This document shows positions 28,179 through 36,637 of a stretch of 42,046 bases of DNA, piece after piece (position 1 is the stretch's first letter; every line of letters begins with the position of its first letter). The stretch spans positions 1-42,046 of the forward strand of contig NZ_CAPS01000086.1 in NCBI RefSeq assembly GCF_000333955.1, in the 5' to 3' direction. A model generated the notes under the pieces. It was given only the letters and a program-made list of their open reading frames with translations. It was not told the DNA's origin and searched no databases. The DNA is from Rhodococcus sp. AW25M09 (GTDB taxonomy: Bacteria > Actinomycetota > Actinomycetes > Mycobacteriales > Mycobacteriaceae). Made by a program: the position numbers and the translations under genes.

Positions 28179-28999
28179 CCACACACAGTACGGCTCCGCG
28201 CGCCGACGGCGCTGCCCTGACGATCGAGACCGTCAACGTCCGATACCGCGACGTCGTGGCTCTCGTCGACGCGAGTCTGACGCTGGCACCCGGCCGAGTA
28301 TGCGGGCTGGTCGGCATGAACGGATCGGGAAAGTCGACGCTCTTCAAGGCCGTGATGGGCGTGGTCAAGCCGAACACCGGCTCCATCACCGTGTTCGGCG
28401 GAGACCCCGCACAGGCGCGCAAGTCCGGCACGGTCAGCTACGTGCCCCAGGCGGAATCGGTCGATTGGACGTTCCCGATCAGCGTGCGCGACGTCGTGAT
28501 GATGGGCCGTTACGGCAAGCAGAATGTCTTCCGCACTCCCCGAGCAGCCGATCGAGAAGCCGTCGACGAGGCTCTGCACCGCGTCGACCTCGCCGATCTT
28601 GCGAATCGACAGATCGGGCAGCTTTCGGGTGGTCAGCGCAAACGTGCGTTCGTCGCCCGTGCCATCGCCCAGGAGGCGTCACTGCTGTTGCTCGACGAAC
28701 CCTTCGCCGGAGTGGACAAGAAGACCGAAGCAACCATCACCCGGCTGCTGCGCGAGCTCGCGTCCCACGGCGCATCGGTTCTCGTGTCCACCCACGATCT
28801 GCATGCCCTGCCGACTCTGTGCGACGAGGCGATCCTGTTGCAGCAGCGGGTGCTGATGCACGGCAGCCCAGCCGAGGTGTTGCGGCCGGAGAACCTCGCC
28901 CTGGCCTTCGGAATCGACCCGTCGACAGTCGACCAGCTGGGTGCAGGCACTCGGTCACCGGCAACACCGAACCGGGAAGCGAGCCGACCGTGTACCTGA
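28175..28999 (+). CDS. mntB: Metal ABC transporter ATP-binding protein
   Basis: A 274-residue ATPase. The Walker A motif is GMNGSGKST (47-55), a Q-loop is in VSYVPQAESVDW, the signature is QLSGGQRKRAFVARA, Walker B is LLLLDEPFAGVD, and the switch histidine is in VSTHDL. The VPQ...VDWTFP and VMMGRYGK stretches are typical of the manganese/zinc/iron chelate class. The ATG overlaps the mntA stop (ATGA), and its stop overlaps mntC by ten bases, so the three are translated together. The C-terminal 20 residues are unstructured. Confidence 0.94.
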   Translation: MTTHSTAPRADGAALTIETVNVRYRDVVALVDASLTLAPGRVCGLVGMNGSGKSTLFKAVMGVVKPNTGSITVFGGDPAQARKSGTVSYVPQAESVDWTFPISVRDVVMMGRYGKQNVFRTPRAADREAVDEALHRVDLADLANRQIGQLSGGQRKRAFVARAIAQEASLLLLDEPFAGVDKKTEATITRLLRELASHGASVLVSTHDLHALPTLCDEAILLQQRVLMHGSPAEVLRPENLALAFGIDPSTVDQLGAGTRSPATPNREASRPCT

Positions 29000-29862
29000 T
29001 CGACTTTCTGGTGGACCCACTCGAGTACACCTTCATGCAACGGGCACTGCTGGTGACCGTCACCGCCTCGATCGTGTGCGCGGTTCTGAGCTGTTGGCTC
29101 GTGCTCATCGGCTGGTCGCTGATGGGTGACGCGGTTTCGCACGCAGTGCTTCCCGGCGTCGCACTGTCGTATCTGTTCGGTGCACCGTTCGCGATCGGCG
29201 CGCTGCTGTTCGCTCTCATCGCGGTCGGCGCGATCGGCGTCGTCCGCAACACCACCATCGTCAAGGAAGATGCCGCCATCGGCGTCGTCTTCACCACCTT
29301 GTTCGCGCTCGGTGTGGTCCTGATCTCGAAGTTTCCCAGCCAGATCGACCTCAACCACATCCTCTTCGGCAATCTGCTCGGTGTCTCACAGGCCGACATG
29401 ATTCAGGTGTTCGTCCTCGGCGGCATCGCCTTGGCCGTCATGCTCGTCAAACGTCGCGATTTCACTCTCTTTGCATTCGACCGCACCCAAGCTCGCGCAG
29501 TCGGGATCAATCCGACGGTGATCTCGGCGGTGATGCTGACCCTGCTGGCGCTCACCACCGTGGTCGCACTCCAGGCCGTCGGGGTGATCCTCGTCGTGGC
29601 GATGCTGATCACGCCCGGCGCATCCGCCTATCTGCTCACGCACAGTTTCGGGCGCATGCTGGCGCTGGCACCGCTCATCTCGGTGGGATGCGCACTGGTG
29701 GGCATCTACGCCAGCTTCTATCTCGATGTGTCGTCCGGTGGCAGTGTCGTGCTCACCCAGGGACTGGTCTTCGTGCTCGCATACCTGTTCAGCCCCTCGC
29801 ACGGCATCGTCACACGCACCCTGCGTCGGCGCGGACAGGTGCCGGTAGCTCCGGCCGGGTGA
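28990..29862 (+). CDS. mntC: Metal ABC transporter permease
   Basis: A 290-residue integral membrane protein of the ABC-3 family, with about eight hydrophobic segments. Family stretches include LIGWSLMGDAVSHAVLPGVA, DAAIGVVFTTLFALGVVLI and VGVILVVAMLITPGASAYLL. GTG at 28990 lies inside the end of the ATPase gene. The stop is only 37 bases before the GTG of the regulator gene, so the regulator may be transcribed with it as well as from its own start. Confidence 0.93.
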   Translation: MYLIDFLVDPLEYTFMQRALLVTVTASIVCAVLSCWLVLIGWSLMGDAVSHAVLPGVALSYLFGAPFAIGALLFALIAVGAIGVVRNTTIVKEDAAIGVVFTTLFALGVVLISKFPSQIDLNHILFGNLLGVSQADMIQVFVLGGIALAVMLVKRRDFTLFAFDRTQARAVGINPTVISAVMLTLLALTTVVALQAVGVILVVAMLITPGASAYLLTHSFGRMLALAPLISVGCALVGIYASFYLDVSSGGSVVLTQGLVFVLAYLFSPSHGIVTRTLRRRGQVPVAPAG

Positions 29863-29876
29863 GATGTCTTTTTCCA

Positions 29877-29889
29877 TTGGATTGCCTAA
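29877..29889 (+). promoter_or_regulatory. MntR-type operator before mntR
   Basis: TTGGATTGCCTAA matches the motif at 27211 (TTGGTGTGCCTAA) at 11 of 13 positions. Its last bases overlap TAAGCT (29887-29892), a -10-like hexamer placed exactly seven bases before the GTG of mntR, the same -10-to-GTG geometry as at mntA. No clear -35 was found. Autoregulation is inferred. Confidence 0.5.
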
Positions 29890-29899
29890 GCTCGGCACC

Positions 29900-30616
29900 G
29901 TGGCGCAACGAAAAGACGATCCCACTCCGGCCGACGAGGGCGTCCAGCTGTCCGCGGTTGCGCAGGACTACCTCAAGGTGATCTGGACGGCCAGCGAGTG
30001 GAGCGAAGACTCCGTGAGCACCAAAATGCTCTCCGAACGCATCGGCGTGTCCGCCTCGACGGTGTCCGAAGCGATTCGCAAACTGGCAGACCAGGGCATG
30101 GTCGATCACGCCCGCTACGGAGCGATCTCTTTGACCGAGAAAGGCCGCCTGGCCGCCATCGGTATGGTGCGTCGTCACCGTCTGATCGAGACCTACCTCG
30201 TGCGTGAACTCGGCTACGGCTGGGACGAAGTCCACGACGAGGCGGAGATCCTCGAACATGCCGTCTCGGACCTGATGATGGACCGGATCGACTCCAAACT
30301 GGGCCACCCCGACCGGGATCCGCACGGAGACCCGATTCCTTCGGTCGACGGCGCGATCGACACCCCGTCCGCAACCCGACTCAGTGACTACCTCGACGGA
30401 CAATCCGGCCGAGTTGCCAGAATCTCCGACTCCGATCCGGCGATGCTCCGCTACTTCGACTCCGTCGGAATCGCGCTGGACTTACCTATCACGGTGGTCG
30501 AACGACGCGACTACGCCGGCACCGTCGCCATCGAACTGGCACGAACCGACGCCACCGATTCCATCGACCTCGGCCATCGCGCCGCCGAGGCGATCTGGAT
30601 GGTTCCCGCGACGTGA
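29900..30616 (+). CDS. mntR: DtxR-family manganese-dependent regulator (MntR/SirR-like)
   Basis: A 238-residue repressor with an N-terminal winged helix (ERIGVSASTVSEAIRKLADQ as the recognition region) and a metal-binding dimer domain. DtxR uses a cysteine in EACxxEH; here the stretch is HDEAEILEHAVSD, with glutamate at that position. An aspartate (QDYLKVIW) also lies where Bacillus MntR has its N-terminal ligand. Both point to manganese rather than iron sensing. A C-terminal SH3-like (FeoA) domain follows (ISDSDPAMLRYF to the end). GTG at 29900 fits the family; an ATG at 29864 would place the operator inside the gene. Position beside ribF matches sirR (Rv2788) of mycobacteria. Confidence 0.9.
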   Translation: MAQRKDDPTPADEGVQLSAVAQDYLKVIWTASEWSEDSVSTKMLSERIGVSASTVSEAIRKLADQGMVDHARYGAISLTEKGRLAAIGMVRRHRLIETYLVRELGYGWDEVHDEAEILEHAVSDLMMDRIDSKLGHPDRDPHGDPIPSVDGAIDTPSATRLSDYLDGQSGRVARISDSDPAMLRYFDSVGIALDLPITVVERRDYAGTVAIELARTDATDSIDLGHRAAEAIWMVPAT

Positions 30617-30636
30617 CAACCGTGTTCGAATCGTTC

Positions 30637-30697
30637 GATGACCTCGTTCGGTGACCTAATTCAGTGACATCGTTCAGTGACCTGGTTCAGTGGCCAC
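30637..30697. repeat. 13-bp degenerate tandem repeats between mntR and truB
   Basis: Four consecutive 13-bp units with consensus RGTGACCTCGTTC start at 30637, 30650, 30663 and 30676, and a partial fifth starts at 30689. The last units run over the truB stop codon at 30687-30689. A weaker unit may precede them at 30624. They lie exactly between the convergent ends of mntR and truB. Function is unknown. Confidence 0.8.
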
Positions 30698-31619
30698 GCA
30701 GAGTCGCGGGCCGAACCACCATGACCGACCCGGCCCGCTTACCCCGCTCCTGAAGCAGCGCGATGGTGTGTCCTGTCGGATCGACTGCTGCGTAGACCCC
30801 GTCGATCCCCACCGGGTCCAGCCAGCGTCCCTGGCTCAGTGACTCCGCCTCGGCCGCGTCGATCTGCCGGTGTGGAAATGCAGTGCGCGCAGCCTGGTCG
30901 ATATCGAGGCTGACAGCTGGATCCTCGGCCAGCTCGTCGAGCGTGCGTGCGTGCTCGAGAGTGAAGGGCCCGACACGAGTACGGCGCAGTACCGTCAGGT
31001 GGCCGCCGACCCCCAGTGCAGCACCGAGGTCACGTGCCAGTGCCCGCACATACGTCCCCGACGTGCAGTCCACCTCGACGTCGAGGTCGACGAAGGAGGA
31101 CTCGAGGTCCACCACGTTGCGCCTGGCCGTCACGTCGAATCGGGTGACGGTGACCTTCCGGGCGGCGAGGGTGAAATCCTCGCCGGCGCGAGACAACTTG
31201 TGTGCGCGTTGACCGTCGACCTTGATGGCACTGACGCGCGCCGGAACCTGTTCGATATCGCCCGTCAACCCGGAGACTGCGATCGCGATGTCCGAATCGG
31301 AGACGTGCGCGGCCGAGGTGTCCGCCAGGACGTCCCCCTCGGCATCGTCGGTCGTCGTGCTGCGGCCGAGCCGCACTGTCGCGGTGTACGACTTGGTCGT
31401 CAAGGAGAGCAGCCCGAGCATCTTGGTAGCTCGCTCCACGCCGAGTACGAGAACTCCGGTGGCCATCGGGTCGAGGGTCCCCGCATGGCCGACTTTTCTG
31501 GTGCGCAACAGTTTTCGACACGAAGCCACCACATCGTGACTCGTCACACCTGGCCCCTTGTCGACCACGAGCAGACCGGCACCGACGAGACCGGAAGAAA
31601 TTTTTTCGCGAGCGCTCAC
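30687..31619 (-). CDS. truB: tRNA pseudouridine(55) synthase
   Basis: A 310-residue enzyme that converts U55 of the tRNA T-loop to pseudouridine. The catalytic aspartate is D50 in KVGHAGTLDPMATGVLVLG, preceded by GLLVVDKGPGVTSHDVV. YTATVRLGRSTTTDDAEGDV and CTSGTYVRALARDLG are also family motifs, and an actinobacterial C-terminal domain ends in VMVVRPATL. GTG at 31619 is used although no ribosome site is evident; upstream residues do not resemble the family. It follows pptT by 35 bp, and its stop lies in a tandem repeat. Confidence 0.95.
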   Translation of the reverse strand: MSAREKISSGLVGAGLLVVDKGPGVTSHDVVASCRKLLRTRKVGHAGTLDPMATGVLVLGVERATKMLGLLSLTTKSYTATVRLGRSTTTDDAEGDVLADTSAAHVSDSDIAIAVSGLTGDIEQVPARVSAIKVDGQRAHKLSRAGEDFTLAARKVTVTRFDVTARRNVVDLESSFVDLDVEVDCTSGTYVRALARDLGAALGVGGHLTVLRRTRVGPFTLEHARTLDELAEDPAVSLDIDQAARTAFPHRQIDAAEAESLSQGRWLDPVGIDGVYAAVDPTGHTIALLQERGKRAGSVMVVRPATLRGH

Positions 31620-31654
31620 GAGAGAGCATTGTGCCAGGCGCGTAGAGCCGGTCG

Positions 31655-32320
31655 TCACATCGCCGAAATCGCGGTCATCACCAGGCCGCCCGCCACCATC
31701 CATCGGCCGTCGAACGCAGTCAGCGGCGAGCCGGTGACGGTGTCACCCGGCACCAGCAGTTCGGAACGGAACGTCCCCGAGATGTCGTCACCGGAGCCGG
31801 TGCGCTCGAAGGTGATGTGCGCGTCCTCGAACCCGAGCCACCGTCCGGTCAGCGGCTCCCAGGCCTTGTACGTGGCTTCCTTGGCGCAGAACAACACGCG
31901 ATCCCAGTGCACGTCGTCGCGTCCCGCAGTCGCGAGCCAGTCTCGTTCGGCCTCCAGGCTCACCGCCTCCAACACGCCGTCGGGCAGGGGCCCGTGCGGC
32001 TCGGCGTCGATCCCCACCGATCGGACCTGCATCGAGTAGGCAAGCACCGCGCCGCGATAGCCGTCGCAGTGAGTCAATGATCCGACCACGCCCTTCGGCC
32101 ACTGCGGAGCTCCGGATTTACCGCGCATGATCGGCGCCGGCTCCACGCCCAACTTCTCCATTGCCAAGCGCGCACAGTGCCGAGCCGACGTGAATTCACG
32201 CTTGCGTTTGTCCACTGCCTTGGCGACCAACGGAGCTTCGAGCGGGTGGGGAGTCAAATCAGGTGGATCGGCGAACAATTCGGCCGACACGACACCCTTC
32301 GGAAGTATGGATTCGATCAC
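31655..32320 (-). CDS. pptT: 4'-phosphopantetheinyl transferase (PptT, Sfp type)
   Basis: A 221-residue enzyme that moves 4'-phosphopantetheine from coenzyme A to a serine of carrier proteins, activating the polyketide, mycolate and siderophore synthases. The three family motifs are present: GSLTHCDGYRGAVLA with H84, SVGIDAEPH with the magnesium ligands D105 and E107, and VLFCAKEATYKAW with K147-E148. The start is GTG at 32320, overlapping the stop of the upstream phosphoesterase gene (GTGA), so the two are translationally coupled. In M. tuberculosis the matching pair is Rv2794c-Rv2795c. Confidence 0.96.
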   Translation of the reverse strand: MIESILPKGVVSAELFADPPDLTPHPLEAPLVAKAVDKRKREFTSARHCARLAMEKLGVEPAPIMRGKSGAPQWPKGVVGSLTHCDGYRGAVLAYSMQVRSVGIDAEPHGPLPDGVLEAVSLEAERDWLATAGRDDVHWDRVLFCAKEATYKAWEPLTGRWLGFEDAHITFERTGSGDDISGTFRSELLVPGDTVTGSPLTAFDGRWMVAGGLVMTAISAM

Positions 32321-33240
32321 TTGCCCGCCCTCATCTTCTCTACTTCCGCCTCCATCTCGGGCGTCACCGTGAAGTGGCCGCCCCACTTGTTCAGCGCACC
32401 CGGCGGATACTCGGGGACCGGAAGAATCTGTCGCAGAACATTCTTCGGTAGCCCGCGGCGCTGCCACTCACGGGGGTAACCCACCGACACCTCCTCGAAG
32501 CGGACGCCATCGTAATAGGTCGTCCGCGGGATGTGCAGGTGACCGTACACCGAGCAGATCGCGTTGTACCGGGTGTGCCAGTCCGCCGTCAGAGTCGACC
32601 CACACCACAGCGCGAACTCCGGGTAGAACAACACCTCGGTCGGCTGACGAACCATCGGAAAGTGGTTGATCAGCACTGTGGGAACGGTGGTGTCCAGCGC
32701 GTCGAGGCGCTCCCGAGTGGCATCGATTCGCGCATGACACCAGGCGTCTCGCGTCGCGTACGGCTGCGAGGACAGTAGAAATTCATCGGTGGCGACGACG
32801 TTCTTCTCCCGAGCGATCGCCAATCCGTGCTCTTTGTCTCTGGCTCCCTGCGGGAGGAACGAGTAGTCGTAGAGCAGGAACATCGGCACTATCGTCGCCG
32901 GTCCGCCCTCCCCCTCCCACCGCAGATAAGGGTCCTCCGGGGTGACGACGTCGATCTCGCGGCACAGGTTCACCAGATACTCGTACCGTGCAGCTCCGTG
33001 AATCTGCACCGGGTCCTTGACCGTCGTCCACAGTTCGTGGTTTCCGGGAACCCAGATGACCTTCGCGAAACGGCTACGGAGCAGCTCGAGCGCCCACTTG
33101 ATGTCGTCGGTCTTCTCCGAGACGTCTCCGGCAACGATCAGCCAGTCGTCGGGCGATTCGGGGAAGATGTCCTCGGTGACGGGGCGGTTGCCCCGATGTC
33201 CGACGTGAATGTCGCTCACTGCCCACAGCTTCGCTGCCAC
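32317..33240 (-). CDS. pptH: Metallophosphoesterase, PptH-like phosphopantetheinyl hydrolase
   Basis: A 307-residue calcineurin-type phosphoesterase. Metal-site motifs in order are D10-x-H12 (AVSDIHVGH), GDVSE with D39, GNHEL with N67-H68, a later INHFP, and YGHLH near residue 245. The homologue Rv2795c of M. tuberculosis removes phosphopantetheine from carrier proteins, opposing PptT (established). The identical arrangement here, with stop and start overlapping pptT, supports the same role. GTG at 33240 has GAAAGGA six bases upstream, a good ribosome site. Upstream open sequence lacks family similarity. Confidence 0.92.
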   Translation of the reverse strand: MAAKLWAVSDIHVGHRGNRPVTEDIFPESPDDWLIVAGDVSEKTDDIKWALELLRSRFAKVIWVPGNHELWTTVKDPVQIHGAARYEYLVNLCREIDVVTPEDPYLRWEGEGGPATIVPMFLLYDYSFLPQGARDKEHGLAIAREKNVVATDEFLLSSQPYATRDAWCHARIDATRERLDALDTTVPTVLINHFPMVRQPTEVLFYPEFALWCGSTLTADWHTRYNAICSVYGHLHIPRTTYYDGVRFEEVSVGYPREWQRRGLPKNVLRQILPVPEYPPGALNKWGGHFTVTPEMEAEVEKMRAGK

Positions 33241-33426
33241 TGATGATCCTTTCCGATGCGCTCGGCCGCCCGCGTCCAATAGCCGGAACCGTCCGAGAAA
33301 GTACCAACGCCCAATACTCCACGGAGATTCCACCGCGAGTCCCAGTGGGGTGAACCGGTGCCTCGGCGAACCGTCGGCAGTGCCGGACTTCGAGATAGCG
33401 TTCGGTGCCCCAACAACCGCACATTC

Positions 33427-33441
33427 GGGCATATGATGCCC
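33427..33441 (+). promoter_or_regulatory. Palindrome over a -10-like element before the molybdate operon
   Basis: GGGCAT-ATG-ATGCCC is a perfect inverted repeat whose centre holds TATGAT (33432-33437), a strong -10 hexamer for the plus strand. No good -35 was found at the right distance. It lies 45-60 bp before the first gene of the operon. It is a candidate operator for the adjacent HTH-TOBE protein (inference). Confidence 0.45.
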
Positions 33442-33485
33442 TTCATGACGATTTTGCGGACAACTGCGGCAATGCAGGTGCCTCG

Positions 33486-33884
33486 GTGACGGTGCCTCCG
33501 ATCAGGGTTCGAGACGCCGCCGCACTGCTCGGCGTCAGCGACGACACCGTACGGCGATGGATCGACAGCGGCACGCTCGCTTCGCTCGAAGACGAGACCG
33601 GGCGCAAAGTGATCGCCGGCCGAGACCTGGCCGACTACGCCCGTGACCATGCCGCTCCCCCTCCGGAAGTCTCCTCCGGAGGCAGTTCGGCCCGTAACCG
33701 ACTGGTCGGGCTGGTCACCGACGTGGTCTCCGACACGGTGATGAGCGAAGTCAGCATGCAATGCGGGCCGTTCTCCATCGTGTCCCTGATAAGTACGAAG
33801 TCGGTTCGCGAACTGGGACTCGAGCCGGGCAAGGTCACCGTCGCGGTCATCAAGGCGACGACCGTCATCGTCGACACACCCTAG
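33486..33884 (+). CDS. HTH-TOBE molybdate-responsive regulator or molybdate-binding protein
   Basis: A 132-residue protein with two parts. Residues 5-50 form an excisionase/MerR-like helix-turn-helix (VRDAAALLGVSDDTVRRWID). Residues 70-132 are one TOBE (Mop) domain (NRLVGLVTDVVSDTVMSEVS to the end), a fold that binds molybdate in ModE and in ModC tails. It lies 16 bp before modA on the same strand. A role as oxyanion sensor for this operon is likely but not shown; storage of molybdate is the alternative. The start is GTG at 33486 or 33492; a longer frame to 33405 would run through the probable promoter. Confidence 0.85.
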   Translation: MTVPPIRVRDAAALLGVSDDTVRRWIDSGTLASLEDETGRKVIAGRDLADYARDHAAPPPEVSSGGSSARNRLVGLVTDVVSDTVMSEVSMQCGPFSIVSLISTKSVRELGLEPGKVTVAVIKATTVIVDTP

Positions 33885-33900
33885 AACGCAGGAGATCTCA

Positions 33901-34722
33901 GTGAGAACAAGGCAACCGGGCCGATTCACCCCGATCGCGGGCACCCTGATCGCGGCCACCCTGATCGCGGGCACGTCGATGCTGGCCGGGTGCAGCTCCC
34001 CATCCGTGACGTCCACGACGGATTCTGCACCGGTCGAAGGCACCGTCGGAGGCGAGATCACCGTGTTCGCCGCGGCGTCACTACGGGCACCCTTCACCGA
34101 GCTCGGTGCGCGCTTCCACGTCGAACACCCTGGCACCTCGATCGAGTTCAGTTTCGCGGGTTCCTCCGATCTCGCCGCTCAGCTGATCGCCGGAGCTCCT
34201 GCAGACGTCTTCGCATCGGCGGATACGAACAACATGATCAAGGTCGCCGACGCAGGCCTTGTCGCCGGCGATCCGACAGACTTCGCCACCAACACTCTGA
34301 CCATCGTCACCGCGCCGGGGAACCCCGACAACGTCACCTCGTTCGCAGACCTGGCGAACCCCGACGTATTGACGGTGATCTGTGCACCCCAGGTGCCGTG
34401 CGGCGCGGCCACGGCCTCCGTCGAGTCCGCGACCGGCACAGACATCCCGGCGGTCAGCGAGGAATCCTCGGTGACCGATGTGCTGGGTAAGGTCACCTCT
34501 GGTCAAGCGGATGCAGGCCTGGTGTACGTCACCGATGCTGCCGGCGCGGGTGCTGCCGTGACAGCGGTGCCTTTCGAGGAATCGAGCGGAGCCGTCAACA
34601 CCTACCCGATCGCGACGTCGAGCACGACCGACAACCCGGACACCGCTCGCGCCTTCACCGAGTTCGTCACCGGACCCGTCGGCCGAGACGTACTCGCCGG
34701 TGCCGGTTTCGCGACACCGTGA
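33901..34722 (+). CDS. modA: Molybdate ABC transporter substrate-binding lipoprotein
   Basis: A 273-residue exported lipoprotein that captures molybdate (and often tungstate). Its signal peptide ends in a lipobox at C31 (SMLAGC) and contains a threefold DNA repeat giving [14 protein letters not shown]. The mature part begins with a Thr/Ser linker and then [18 protein letters not shown], the ModA N-terminal strand whose serine contacts the anion. [20 protein letters not shown] carries a second contact serine, and [10 protein letters not shown] is the C-terminal ligand region. GTG at 33901 has AGGAG six bases upstream. The stop overlaps modB by four bases. Confidence 0.94.
   Translation: MRTRQPGRFTPIAGTLIAATLIAGTSMLAGCSSPSVTSTTDSAPVEGTVGGEITVFAAASLRAPFTELGARFHVEHPGTSIEFSFAGSSDLAAQLIAGAPADVFASADTNNMIKVADAGLVAGDPTDFATNTLTIVTAPGNPDNVTSFADLANPDVLTVICAPQVPCGAATASVESATGTDIPAVSEESSVTDVLGKVTSGQADAGLVYVTDAAGAGAAVTAVPFEESSGAVNTYPIATSSTTDNPDTARAFTEFVTGPVGRDVLAGAGFATP
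33933..33977 (+). repeat. 15-bp triplicated unit in the modA signal peptide
   Basis: Three 15-bp units, GATCGCGGGCACCCT with one or a few changes, stand head to tail and encode the hydrophobic core of the signal peptide. Slippage could lengthen or shorten this core by five residues without a frameshift. Confidence 0.85.
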
Positions 34723-35546
34723 CCGCGCGGATACTCGACGGGCGGTCGGGCTCACGCCGCAGTCCCACGGTCGGCGTGCCGCTGTGGATTTTCGTCCCGG
34801 CTGCCATCGGTGCGCTTGTCGTCGTGGCACCACTGGCCGCGATGTTCACCCGAATCGACTGGTCGAACTTTTTCGGGCTCGTCACCTCGGAGTCTGCGGT
34901 AGCGGCATTGATCCTGAGCCTGAAGACGGCAACCGCGAGTACGGCACTGTGCGTACTGCTGGGCGTGCCGATGGCAATCGTGCTCTCGCGCAGCGAGATT
35001 CGAGGACTCGGTGTACTTCGATCCCTCGTCGTGCTGCCCTTGGTTCTGCCTCCGGTGGTCGGCGGCATCGCGCTGCTCTACACCTTCGGACGCCAGGGCC
35101 TGCTGGGCGAACATCTCGAAGCATTGGGAATCCGAATCGCGTTCACCACCGCAGCCGTGGTGTTGGCGCAGGTATTCGTGTCGCTGCCGTTTCTCGTCGT
35201 CAGCGTCGAAGGTGCCCTGCGTACGGCCGGCAGCCGCTACGACGTGGTAGCCGCGACTCTGGGGGCCACTCCGACTACCGTCCTACGCCGCGTCACCATT
35301 CCGTTGATACTCCCCGGCTTGGTGTCCGGGACCGTTCTGGCGTTCGCGCGGGCACTGGGAGAGTTCGGAGCGACCTTGACCTTCGCCGGCTCTCTCGAGG
35401 GTGTGACCAGAACACTTCCGCTGGAAATCTATCTGCAGCGAGAGACCGATCCCGATGCGGCGGTGGCGCTGTCGCTGCTGTTGATTCTCGTCGCGGCGCT
35501 TGTCGTCGTCACCGCGCGTGGCACTCGGTCGTCGGGCACGCTGTGA
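34719..35546 (+). CDS. modB: Molybdate ABC transporter permease
   Basis: A 275-residue membrane protein with five to six helices. The coupling loop that docks on the ATPase is visible as [28 protein letters not shown], with the typical EAA-loop spacing (the motif is longer than the part quoted by key residues GAT...VTIP). [19 protein letters not shown] and [11 protein letters not shown] are strong ModB signatures. GTG at 34719 overlaps the modA stop (GTGA), and its own stop overlaps modC in the same way, so the three proteins are made together. Confidence 0.95.
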   Translation: MTARILDGRSGSRRSPTVGVPLWIFVPAAIGALVVVAPLAAMFTRIDWSNFFGLVTSESAVAALILSLKTATASTALCVLLGVPMAIVLSRSEIRGLGVLRSLVVLPLVLPPVVGGIALLYTFGRQGLLGEHLEALGIRIAFTTAAVVLAQVFVSLPFLVVSVEGALRTAGSRYDVVAATLGATPTTVLRRVTIPLILPGLVSGTVLAFARALGEFGATLTFAGSLEGVTRTLPLEIYLQRETDPDAAVALSLLLILVAALVVVTARGTRSSGTL

Positions 35547-36637
35547 ACGCACTGCATATCAGCGCCACTCTCGGCGTCCGTGGAATCGACCTCGAACTGG
35601 ACGTCGAAGAAGGCGAGACGGTCGCAATCCTCGGACCCAACGGGGCCGGCAAGTCGACACTGCTGCAACTCGTCTCGGGCTCGGTGCTACCCGACAGCGG
35701 AGACGTCCGTCTGGGCGAGGACGTGTTGACCGACACCTCGTCGAGAATCTTCGTTCCGATTCACGCCCGAGGCGTCGCCACTCTCGCCCAGGACGCGCTG
35801 TTGTTTCCCCACATGGACGCGCGTACCAATGTGGCCTTCGCTCCCCGCAGCACCGGTGCGAACCGCGCACACGCGAATGGCGTGGCCGACAGATGGTTGG
35901 ACGCCGTCGGCGCATCTCACCTGGCCGGTCGCCGTCCAGCACAGCTGTCCGGTGGTCAGGCCCAGCGTGTTGCGATTGCGCGCGCCCTTGCCGCAGATCC
36001 TCGACTGCTACTGCTCGACGAACCACTTGCCGCGCTGGACGTCGAAACGGCCCCGGCGGTCCGGCGAGTGCTGCGGACCGTACTGCGGGAGAGCGCTCGC
36101 ACGGCGTTGATCGTCACCCACGATCTCCTCGACGTCGTCGCACTCGCCGATTCCGTCGCGGTGATCGACAACGGGCGCGTGGTCGAGCGTGGTTCGGTCG
36201 CCGACGTCCTCACCACTCCGCGCAGCGAATTCGGTGCCCGCATCGCCGGAGTGAACCTGCTGTCGGGACGCGCCGTCGATGCCGACGACACGACGAGTCT
36301 GACCACGAGTTGGGGGATGAAGGTCCGTGGTTCGGGGCGGCACGCCACCGGAACGCCACTGGTTGCAGTGTTCTCCCCCGCTGCGGTCTCGGTGCACCCC
36401 ACGCCGCCGCATGCCAGCCCCCGGAACGTCTTCGAGGTGGTGATCGAAGAGATGGAGGTCCAAGGCTCCGGCATTCGTGTTCGATCGCGCCCGCATCCCG
36501 ACGGCTCACCCGGTATGGCTGCCGACATCACTCCCGCTGCGGTCTCGGATCTGGGGCTCGAACCGGGACGCAGCGTGTTCTTCGTGGTGAAGAGCCGCGA
36601 GGTGGCTTTGCACCCCGCGCTGCAGTCACGACCGTAG
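35543..36637 (+). CDS. modC: Molybdate ABC transporter ATP-binding protein
   Basis: A 364-residue ATPase. The Walker A motif is GPNGAGKST (31-39), the signature is LSGGQ (135-139), Walker B is LLLLDE (155-160), and the switch histidine is in VTHDLL. A C-terminal TOBE region from about residue 290 ([20 protein letters not shown]) probably binds molybdate and switches transport off, as in other ModC proteins. GTG at 35543 overlaps modB. Its last 12 bases overlap the 3' end of the convergent MATE gene. Confidence 0.95.
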   Translation: MNALHISATLGVRGIDLELDVEEGETVAILGPNGAGKSTLLQLVSGSVLPDSGDVRLGEDVLTDTSSRIFVPIHARGVATLAQDALLFPHMDARTNVAFAPRSTGANRAHANGVADRWLDAVGASHLAGRRPAQLSGGQAQRVAIARALAADPRLLLLDEPLAALDVETAPAVRRVLRTVLRESARTALIVTHDLLDVVALADSVAVIDNGRVVERGSVADVLTTPRSEFGARIAGVNLLSGRAVDADDTTSLTTSWGMKVRGSGRHATGTPLVAVFSPAAVSVHPTPPHASPRNVFEVVIEEMEVQGSGIRVRSRPHPDGSPGMAADITPAAVSDLGLEPGRSVFFVVKSREVALHPALQSRP

